Virus record (IMG/VR): IMGVR_UViG_3300029787_000330
Coordinates: 1-23,844 of that record
DNA length: 23,844 nucleotides
Strand: one strand, 5' to 3'
DNA from: a virus
In this document: piece by piece, positions 7,084 to 12,596 of the stretch
How positions within the stretch are numbered: position 1 is the stretch's first letter
How the letters are laid out: each line of letters starts with the position of its first letter
Program-made: the position numbers and the translations under genes
Notes under the pieces: model-generated
Told to the model about the DNA's origin: nothing
The model's input: the letters and a program-made list of their open reading frames with translations, nothing else
Databases searched by the model: none

Positions 7084-7358
7084 TGGCTAAGTATCAAGGG
7101 AGGACAGTCAAGCTGGGAAAGCCATTTAGAACACCAAGTCAAAGTAAAAAGTTTGCTGTTTATGTCAAAGACAGATCAACGGGTAATGTAAAGAAAGTTA
7201 GGTTTGGAGATAAATCAATGTCTATTAAATCTAATATACCAGCTAGAAAGCGTAGTTTCATGGCTCGTATGGGCGGAGTTTTAAAAAAGGTAAAAGGCCA
7301 AAAAACATTATCGCCAGCTTATTGGTCTCTCTATTCATGGCGTAACAGCATTAAATGA
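7083..7358 (+). CDS. small basic protein related to 'FRARHxC...YWSC' family, 91 aa
   Basis: The N-terminus YQGRTVKLGKPFRTPSQSKK, then FAVYVKDRSTGNVKKVRFGD (24-43), then SFMARM (58-63) and PAYWSLYSW (78-86), parallel a widespread small phage protein. From memory, its signature has His and Cys after 'FRAR' and a Cys in 'YWSC'. In this copy those His/Cys positions are Met, Gly and Leu and the protein contains no cysteine, so a putative metal site is lost. It is a β-rich basic protein of unknown function. It starts by TAATG overlap with the previous gene and overlaps the MuF-like gene by ATGA. It probably acts in head assembly by context only. Confidence 0.65.
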   Translation: MAKYQGRTVKLGKPFRTPSQSKKFAVYVKDRSTGNVKKVRFGDKSMSIKSNIPARKRSFMARMGGVLKKVKGQKTLSPAYWSLYSWRNSIK

Positions 7359-8257
7359 GTAAGATATTAGATAAACTCGCAGATCAACACGAAGAACGAA
7401 TCATTAATGTTCTCTATAAACTAGAGGAAGATATTATTACCGCTGTTCGTAAAACAACGGGTGGCGAGTTAGTTTCAACAAGATTAGCTATACAACTACA
7501 ACCAGAACTACGATCTATTATTGAGAGTACATTTTTAGAAGAGGCTGACTTACTTATAAACTCTGAGTACAACTTAATAGCGAAAGAAGTTTTAGATACC
7601 TTTGGCAAAATGCCTATACCCGCAAAATTTAAAAATTTAACACAAATAGATTTACAAACTATCAATGCACTTAAATATCAATCTTACAGTGGGTTTGAAG
7701 ATATAGCTGAGAGGTTTCTTAAAGTAATAAATGACGAGGTTTATCAAAGTACCATAGCTGGTAGACCCTTTGCTGATGTAGAAAAGAATATAAGATCACA
7801 TATTAACGGCGTATATCAGCAGTCAAACCAAAGAGAAATCAACGAGTTAGTAGATTATATTAATGAAAATAAATACAACCCAAGTTTAAAATCTAAAGTT
7901 GAAGAAAGCATAACTAAACTTAGAACACAATACGCCGCCGATAGGGCTGGAGAAAATTTAAGAAAATATGCTGGCCAACTAGCACATGACTCAATAATGC
8001 AGTTTCATGGTCAATTTACAGTAAAAAAAGCAAAAGACAGTGGTTTAAATCATTTTACCTATACTGGAACTTTGGTGCGTGACTCTAGACCTTTTTGTAG
8101 AGATATGGTAAACAAAACTTTAACCGAAAAAGAAATTCGGGATAGATGGAACTCACAGTCATGGGCTGGCAAAAGTTCTGGAGACCCCTTTATAGTTAGA
8201 GGGGGATATCGTTGCCGCCATACTTGGATTCCAACAAATCCTGATTGGAAAATATAA
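7355..8257 (+). CDS. MuF-like minor head protein, 300 aa
   Basis: The C-terminal 70 residues carry the phage Mu gpF/SPP1 gp7-type signature: FTYTGTLVRDSRPFCRDM, later GGYRCRHTWIP (283-293). The paired Cys residues (248, 287) and the His after the second Cys are characteristic. The long helical N-terminal part is typical of the portal-interacting region. Family members are minor capsid proteins, present in few copies, bound near the portal and sometimes ejected with DNA. The location between portal and scaffold is the standard one. Start by ATGA overlap. No toxin domain is fused at the C-terminus, as occurs in some MuF proteins. Confidence 0.85.
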   Translation: MSKILDKLADQHEERIINVLYKLEEDIITAVRKTTGGELVSTRLAIQLQPELRSIIESTFLEEADLLINSEYNLIAKEVLDTFGKMPIPAKFKNLTQIDLQTINALKYQSYSGFEDIAERFLKVINDEVYQSTIAGRPFADVEKNIRSHINGVYQQSNQREINELVDYINENKYNPSLKSKVEESITKLRTQYAADRAGENLRKYAGQLAHDSIMQFHGQFTVKKAKDSGLNHFTYTGTLVRDSRPFCRDMVNKTLTEKEIRDRWNSQSWAGKSSGDPFIVRGGYRCRHTWIPTNPDWKI

Positions 8258-8267
8258 GGAGATATAA

Positions 8268-8990
8268 ATGGCCGATGAACAACCAAAAGTAGAACAAACT
8301 ACTGAAACCCAAGAAACAAAAGAAGAGCAAACTAACCAAGAGGTTACGAAAGCACCTGAGACTAAATTTACTGAGGAAGATGTAAATAATATTGTCAAAC
8401 AAAGACTGGCAAAAGAAAGAGCATCAATTTATAAAAAATTAGATGTTGAGGATTTAGATACAGCCGTCCATGCAGTCAAAGCAACCAAAGAGGCAGAGCA
8501 ACAAAAACAAATTCAAAAGGGAGAGTTTGAAAAAATCCTAAAAGAAAAATCTGATGAGTTTGGAAAAAAACTTAGTGGCTTAGAAACAGAGTTAAGAGAT
8601 ATAAAAGTAAATAAATCTTTATTGTCATCTGCATCAAAAAACAAAGCAGTAAACCCAGATCAAGTAGTCGAGTTATTAAATAAAAATATAAAATTAAATG
8701 ATTCGGGTAGTGTTGAAATTCTAGATAAAAATGGTATAGCTAGATATAACAATAAGGGGGAACTTTTAACAACTGACGAGTATGTTCAAGAGTTTTTAAC
8801 ACAGAACCCGCACTTTGTCGTAGCTACCCCTAGTGGTAGTGGCTCGGTGTCAAATGTGGATAGGTCAGAACTCAGTAAACCTTTCAATCTGAGTGATTTA
8901 AATATGAATAATAAAGAGGATAGGGAAAAGTATGCTAAGTTTAGGCAAGAACGAAACTCAAAACCGACTGTTATTCAAAATAAAACATAA
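8268..8990 (+). CDS. capsid scaffolding protein, 240 aa
   Basis: An acidic, Gln/Glu/Lys-rich N-terminus is followed by a coiled-coil-like helix (about residues 45-120, e.g. FEKILKEKSDEFGKKLSGL) and a small C-terminal domain. This is the composition of GP20-type scaffolds of siphoviruses, which bind capsid subunits to form the prohead and then leave. It lies immediately before the major capsid gene, 10 nt after the MuF-like gene, with a strong AAGGAG 6 nt upstream of the ATG. No protease domain is fused or encoded nearby, so the scaffold may exit intact or be degraded by another enzyme. Confidence 0.82.
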   Translation: MADEQPKVEQTTETQETKEEQTNQEVTKAPETKFTEEDVNNIVKQRLAKERASIYKKLDVEDLDTAVHAVKATKEAEQQKQIQKGEFEKILKEKSDEFGKKLSGLETELRDIKVNKSLLSSASKNKAVNPDQVVELLNKNIKLNDSGSVEILDKNGIARYNNKGELLTTDEYVQEFLTQNPHFVVATPSGSGSVSNVDRSELSKPFNLSDLNMNNKEDREKYAKFRQERNSKPTVIQNKT

Positions 8991-9009
8991 CCATTAAAAG
9001 GAGAAAAAA

Positions 9010-9852
9010 ATGGCAGACGAAACGACAAGTAGCACGATATCGGAACTATATACTGAGATCGTTGCAGAGGCTTTGTTTGTAGCACAAGAGCAAAGCATCA
9101 TGAGAGGTCTTGTCAGAAATTACACTATTGCTGGCGGTGGTAAATCAGTAGAAGTACCGATTTATTCAACAGTAGCGGCGGCAAATGTGAATGAGGCAAC
9201 AGACCTATCTAACACTGCGGTGAATCCATCGAGTGTAACTATAACGGCGAGTGAGAAGGGAATAATGACCACGCTTACGGATTTGGCAAGGAATTCTGCA
9301 TCAAGAAATGTTGCGGCAGACATTGGCAAATTATTTGGAGAGGCTATCGCAAAAAAAATCGATACAGATTTAATTGCATTGTTTGATGGTTTCTCAACAA
9401 GTATCGGAGGTGGTGGTACTGAATTGACAATAGATAATATTTTCAAAGCAGTGGCAACACTTAGACAAGCAAATGTCCCGATGCCTTACTATGGAGTGTT
9501 CAACCCAAAAGTGATTTACAATGTTAAAAAATCTTTAACGAATACTTTTGTAAATCCTAATGCTGGAGACTTACAGAACGAGGCTATGAGAACTGGCTTT
9601 ATAGGTACTATTGCTGGTGTTCAAATATTTGAATCTTCAAATGTTGATGGCACTACTGATACAGATAACTGTAAAGGTGGAATCTTCTCTCAAGACGCTT
9701 TAGGACTAGCGATGATGCAAGACTTAAAAATTGAGTCTCAGCGTGACGCAAGTTTACGGGCTGATGAGATCGTTGCAACGGCAGTTTATGGTGTCGGAGA
9801 GTTACATGACTCATACGGCATTGAAATGCTAAACGAATCAGTAATTAACTAA
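9010..9852 (+). CDS. major capsid protein (HK97 fold), 280 aa
   Basis: The sequence has the HK97-like core pattern. An N-arm (SIMRGLVRNYTIAGGGKSVEVPIYS) leads into an extended loop, then a spine helix region (IDTDLIALFDGFST) and a P-domain/A-domain with LTIDNIFKAVATLRQANVPM and YGVFNPKVIYNVKKSL. The ending DASLRADEIVATAVYGVGELHD...GI is typical of capsid proteins. It has no long N-terminal delta domain, consistent with the separate scaffold. The strong AAGGAG 6 nt upstream and the more G/C-rich codons of its first half suggest very high expression. A hairpin terminator follows within 15 nt. Confidence 0.92.
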   Translation: MADETTSSTISELYTEIVAEALFVAQEQSIMRGLVRNYTIAGGGKSVEVPIYSTVAAANVNEATDLSNTAVNPSSVTITASEKGIMTTLTDLARNSASRNVAADIGKLFGEAIAKKIDTDLIALFDGFSTSIGGGGTELTIDNIFKAVATLRQANVPMPYYGVFNPKVIYNVKKSLTNTFVNPNAGDLQNEAMRTGFIGTIAGVQIFESSNVDGTTDTDNCKGGIFSQDALGLAMMQDLKIESQRDASLRADEIVATAVYGVGELHDSYGIEMLNESVIN

Positions 9853-9862
9853 AACTTATAAG

Positions 9863-9889
9863 TAGGGGTGGTAAACCCACCCCTATTTT
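9863..9889 (+). terminator. rho-independent terminator after major capsid gene
   Basis: TAGGGGTGG (9863-9871) and CCACCCCTA (9877-9885) form a perfect 9-bp, mostly G-C stem with the loop TAAAC, followed by TTTT. It lies 10 nt after the capsid stop codon. It would end or attenuate the abundant head transcript so that downstream neck and tail genes are expressed less, by read-through or from a new promoter. Confidence 0.85.
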
Positions 9890-9891
9890 GA

Positions 9892-9902
9892 TATAAAAAA
9901 TT
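9892..9902 (+). promoter_or_regulatory. candidate -10 box for a leaderless start after the terminator
   Basis: TATAAA at 9892-9897 lies 5 nt before the ATG at 9903, and no Shine-Dalgarno sequence is present. A promoter here would restart transcription just behind the terminator. The -35 position falls inside the hairpin and matches poorly. The assignment is weak on its own; two other SD-less genes show the same arrangement. Confidence 0.3.
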
Positions 9903-10112
9903 ATGACTATTGAAACTGTAAAACTTATTAATGATAATGGTAAAGTAATCGAAAGACTTAAAGACGATTACGAGAACAATATAGATGCTTTAACTAGAAG
10001 AGGTTGGAAACTACATGGTGGCAAAAAGGTAGCTAAACCAGTTTCTAAACCAGTTAAGCAAGCACCAAAATCAGTTAAGAAAGTTGCAAAAAAAAAGAAA
10101 ACTAAAAAATAA
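9903..10112 (+). CDS. small protein with Lys/Pro-rich tail, 69 aa
   Basis: Residues 1-39 form a small hydrophilic domain ending RRGWKLHGG. Residues about 40-69 are a histone-H1-like tail of Lys, Ala, Pro and Val with repeated 'KPVSKPVKQ/APKSVKKV' units. Family unknown. A nucleic-acid or capsid-lumen contact is suggested only by the charge. It sits between the capsid terminator and the head-tail adaptor, where many phages carry small head accessory proteins. Its start lacks a Shine-Dalgarno sequence; its stop shares a base with the next start (TAATG). Confidence 0.65.
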   Translation: MTIETVKLINDNGKVIERLKDDYENNIDALTRRGWKLHGGKKVAKPVSKPVKQAPKSVKKVAKKKKTKK

Positions 10113-10588
10113 TGTCATCGACTGTATTTAATGTGCAGAATACACATTTGCAAAAGATACAACCAGACATTCTAGGGTTTGGTATAACTACTTTTGTCGA
10201 TCAAATACAATTTGCTGAAAACGATGTATTAAGACGAATTCGAGAGGAGTGGTGGGAAAGATACAGACACCAAGTTAGATACAAAGATATAACCAAAGTT
10301 ACATCTGTTGAAATGGAAAACAGTAAACTCACAAAATCACAATGGGAGTTATCTGTTGTTTATTTGGCACTATGGAAATACATTTATCCTCAACTTACTA
10401 AATGGAGAGACCCAGACACAGGCGAGGGTAAAGATACATTTCAAGTACAAATAGATTTTTACAGGGACAGATATGACGAAGAGTTCCAAGCTATATTGAG
10501 GGACGGGGTCGAATATGATGAGGACGGCGGGGGGACTGTATCTGATAGCGAAAAAGAGTCGTTACACCAATTACGCCTAGTGAGATAA
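10112..10588 (+). CDS. head-tail adaptor (connector) protein, 158 aa
   Basis: The pattern FVDQIQFAENDVLRRIREEW, then LALWKYIYPQLTKW, then FQVQIDFYRDRYDEEFQAIL and GVEYDED is typical of helical adaptor proteins that bind below the portal and seal the filled head. Length and position after the capsid gene agree. A polyacidic, Gly-rich stretch (DEDGGGT) lies near the C-terminus. Joined to both neighbours by TAATG overlaps. The exact family (HK97 gp6-like or SPP1 gp15-like) cannot be fixed without a profile search. Confidence 0.68.
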   Translation: MSSTVFNVQNTHLQKIQPDILGFGITTFVDQIQFAENDVLRRIREEWWERYRHQVRYKDITKVTSVEMENSKLTKSQWELSVVYLALWKYIYPQLTKWRDPDTGEGKDTFQVQIDFYRDRYDEEFQAILRDGVEYDEDGGGTVSDSEKESLHQLRLVR

Positions 10589-11058
10589 TGGTTGCCGATA
10601 TAGAGGTAAAAGTAAATACCATAGAAGTAAAAAATTTTTTAACATCATTAAGACAGAAACAAAAATCAGCGATCAACTCTGCATTAAGTAGAGTTTCAAA
10701 CATGGCTGTTTTAATGATTACAAAAAGAACACAATCAGGAAAATTACCAGATGGTGGTAATATGTTGCCTTATGCAAAATCCACAAAAAAGACTAGAAGA
10801 AAAAAAGGCAGACAAATAAGTTTTGTAGATTTAACCGATTCGGGTAAGATGTTTAGAAGTTTAGATTTTAGGACTGGAGGATTTAAAAGCACTTTATTCT
10901 TCGCAAATAAAGAAAGAGAAAAGATTGCTAGTTATCACGATAGTTTTGGAGTAGGAAAGAAGAAAGTAAAGAGACCTTTTTTTGCTATTGGCAGAAAAGA
11001 AGAGGAACAGATAAAGGAAGAATTTAGTAAATTTTATTTCAATAAATTAGGAATATGA
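10588..11058 (+). CDS. gpG-like virion morphogenesis / neck protein, 156 aa
   Basis: The N-terminal helix with SRVSNMAVLMITKRTQSGKL followed by Pro/Gly-rich DGGNMLPYAKST is the signature of the Mu gpG / HK97 gp10-type virion morphogenesis family. LTDSGKMFRSLDF and RPFFAIGRKEEEQIKEEF are further typical marks. Such proteins act in head-tail joining or tail completion. It is basic overall. TAATG start coupling and ATGA overlap with the following gene place it in the neck operon. Confidence 0.75.
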   Translation: MVADIEVKVNTIEVKNFLTSLRQKQKSAINSALSRVSNMAVLMITKRTQSGKLPDGGNMLPYAKSTKKTRRKKGRQISFVDLTDSGKMFRSLDFRTGGFKSTLFFANKEREKIASYHDSFGVGKKKVKRPFFAIGRKEEEQIKEEFSKFYFNKLGI

Positions 11059-11498
11059 GCAAAAGAGAAGATATAGCAAACGATATAATTAGCAAACTAG
11101 ATGCTGTAACTAGCCCCATTGAGTTTAAAAAATTAACTAGAGAACCCTTTGAGGTTGAAGAATTAGCAGATGCACAATTCCCAGCCGCATTTATTCAAGC
11201 TGGGGACGAAACAAGAGAACCATCTGCCATAGGTGCAACAGGCTCAGGTAAATATACTGGAACGATAGATTTTCTTATTGTTGCTTTTGGCAAAGGTACA
11301 ACTGCAAATATAGATACAGTAAGAAATCAAATAATCGAGGTAGTTGAAGAAACTCTCGATAATGATATAACAAGAAATGGAAATGCGTTAGACACACAAA
11401 TTGTTGAGGCATCATCAGACGAGGGAACTATTTACCCTTATGGTGGAGTTAGAATAACAGTGCGTGTAATGTATCAATTTACAAGGGGGACTGCATAA
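11055..11498 (+). CDS. tail terminator-like protein, 147 aa
   Basis: A short α/β protein begins with a helix (REDIANDIISKLD), then strands FPAAFIQAG and TGTIDFLIVAFG, a helix (DTVRNQIIEVVEETL) and a final strand pair ending RITVRVMYQF. This resembles tail terminator (lambda gpU/HK97 gp11-like) proteins, which cap the tail tube and join it to the head. It immediately precedes the tube genes, as expected. ATGA start overlap; TAATG at its end. Functional call rests on fold style and synteny rather than a catalytic motif. Confidence 0.65.
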   Translation: MSKREDIANDIISKLDAVTSPIEFKKLTREPFEVEELADAQFPAAFIQAGDETREPSAIGATGSGKYTGTIDFLIVAFGKGTTANIDTVRNQIIEVVEETLDNDITRNGNALDTQIVEASSDEGTIYPYGGVRITVRVMYQFTRGTA

Positions 11499-11668
11499 TG
11501 GCAAAAGACATAGTAATGAGTAAGGGAGATATGACGATTAAAATATCGCCTGACTTTCAAGAGTATTATGAAAAACAAGGTTTTACTGTTGGAGAGAAAA
11601 AACAAAAAATATCAGTTGAAAAAGAAACTCAAAAAGTTATAAAAGAGTTAAAGAAAGAAAAGGAGTAA
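11498..11668 (+). CDS. small Lys-rich protein, 56 aa
   Basis: This short gene begins by TAATG overlap with the tail-terminator-like gene, with AAGGGGGA about 9 nt upstream, and ends at TAA 11666-11668. The product starts MAKDIVMSKGDMTIKISPDF and has EYYEKQGFTV at 22-31, then a Lys/Glu-rich helical tail. The first half resembles the mini-domain of the 69-aa protein encoded at 9903 (both have a strand pair and '...Y...GW/F'), so they may be distant relatives. No family is recognised. Its last codons contain the AAAGGAG site of the tail tube gene, linking the two in expression. Confidence 0.7.
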   Translation: MAKDIVMSKGDMTIKISPDFQEYYEKQGFTVGEKKQKISVEKETQKVIKELKKEKE

Positions 11669-11674
11669 TAAATT

Positions 11675-12061
11675 ATGGCAACTCATCATGGAAAAGATGC
11701 AGTAGTTCATGTCGGCGGGACTAATATTGGTCAGGCAACTGGATTTACTGTTGATACGACTCACGATGTCGTAGAAGACACAGCATTAGGTTCAACAATG
11801 AAATCATTTGTTGTTGGTAGAGGAACATTTACAGCCTCTATTGACATGAGTTTTGATGATGACGATACTGCCCAAGGGACATTAGTTCAAGGCTCTAGTT
11901 TGAGTTTTGAGTTTATGCCAGAGGGTTCAGGTTCAGGTGAAACTAAATTATCAGGAACAGGAATTGTTACTGGAATGAGTGTTGGCGTAACTTTAGACGG
12001 AGTTACAACAAGAACAGTTTCTATACAAGGTTCAGGCGGTCTTACTATCGGCACAGTATAA
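11675..12061 (+). CDS. major tail tube protein, 128 aa
   Basis: The protein is β-rich and compact: HHGKDAVVHVGGTNIGQATG at the start, then DTALGSTMKSFVVGRGTFTA, then GVTTRTVSIQGSGGL at the end. This matches short tail-tube proteins of siphoviruses, which stack as hexamers to form the non-contractile tube. It is followed by the chaperone and tape measure genes, the canonical order. A strong AAGGAG lies 9 nt before the ATG. Absence of a sheath gene supports a siphovirus. Confidence 0.82.
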   Translation: MATHHGKDAVVHVGGTNIGQATGFTVDTTHDVVEDTALGSTMKSFVVGRGTFTASIDMSFDDDDTAQGTLVQGSSLSFEFMPEGSGSGETKLSGTGIVTGMSVGVTLDGVTTRTVSIQGSGGLTIGTV

Positions 12062-12069
12062 TTTAATTT
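12057..12069 (+). promoter_or_regulatory. candidate -10 box before the chaperone gene
   Basis: TATAAT at 12057-12062 includes the tail tube stop codon and lies 7 nt before an ATG that has no Shine-Dalgarno sequence. No good -35 is visible. It may be fortuitous, since the stop codon supplies part of it. Confidence 0.25.
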
Positions 12070-12426
12070 ATGCCAGATGATAAAAAACCTGATTATTTTG
12101 ACGGAATCCGAGATCATTTTACTGCATTAGAAATACAAACTATTGAAGTTCCTGAATGGGGATTGGTTGGCGATAAAGCAATTCATTGCAAACCTTTTAA
12201 CATGATGGAAAAAGCTAAAATATTTAAAGGTGCAACTAATACTGACCTTAATGTTCTTATCGATGTCATAATAGAAAAAGCGTGTACCAAAGACGGCGAA
12301 AAAATGTTTGACGCTACTCATATCCTTAGTTTTAAAACAAAAGCAGATACAAATATTATAGCTGATGTTGCCAGTAAAATTATGGGTACTCAAAATGTCG
12401 ATATAAACGACAATAAAAAAAACTAA
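12070..12426 (+). CDS. tail assembly chaperone, short (G) form, 118 aa
   Basis: A mixed α/β protein (begins MPDDKKPDYFDGIRDHF, later HCKPFNMMEKAKIFKG) sits between tail tube and tape measure genes, the fixed place of lambda gpG-like chaperones. The reading frame ends at AAT AAA AAA AAC TAA. The slippery run immediately before the stop lets a share of ribosomes change frame to make the longer GT form. The short form is expected to coat the tape measure during tail assembly. Its ATG has no ribosome-binding sequence. Confidence 0.8.
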   Translation: MPDDKKPDYFDGIRDHFTALEIQTIEVPEWGLVGDKAIHCKPFNMMEKAKIFKGATNTDLNVLIDVIIEKACTKDGEKMFDATHILSFKTKADTNIIADVASKIMGTQNVDINDNKKN

Positions 12427-12596
12427 AAAATAATCCTGAACTTCATAATATATTTGCGTTAGCTGAAAAACTCAGTAAGACTGCATCAGAAATCTTGCAA
12501 ATGCCAGTTGCAGAGTTTAATATGTGGCTTGCATACTTTAATCTTCAAAGTGAAGAAAAAGAAAGGCAAGAACGAATAGCAAGAATGAAAAAATAA
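12070..12596 (+). CDS. tail assembly chaperone, frameshifted (GT) form, 175 aa
   Basis: After a -1 slip at 12417-12423 the frame continues CTA AAA AAT AAT CCT and stays open to TAA at 12594-12596, adding 57 residues. The added T part (NPELHNIFALAEKLSKTASE, then ILQMPVAEFNMWLAYFN and a charged helix) resembles C-terminal chaperone domains that contact the tail tube. The -1 frame has no suitable start codon or ribosome-binding site of its own. It is closed just upstream by TAA at 12414-12416, so only frameshifting can express it. The stop is followed directly by the tape measure ATG (TAAATG). This fills an otherwise empty 170-nt stretch. Confidence 0.88.
12417..12423 (+). promoter_or_regulatory. 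programmed -1 ribosomal frameshift site A AAA AAC
   Basis: The heptamer A AAA AAC (X XXY YYZ form in the zero frame) is part of an eight-A run. The -1 frame opens at 12417, directly after its own stop at 12414-12416. The zero frame stops at 12424-12426. The shift must therefore occur within exactly these seven bases. No strong downstream stem-loop is visible in the AT-rich sequence, and no Shine-Dalgarno stimulator lies upstream. Confidence 0.88.

Noticed and set aside
9162-9446. 94-codon minus-strand ORF in the capsid gene
   Set aside because: Antisense shadow of a strongly coding region; no other minus-strand genes exist in the window.
12427-12596. Independent small gene between chaperone and tape measure
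   Set aside because: The open frame has no start codon near its beginning and no ribosome-binding site; -1 frameshifting explains it fully.
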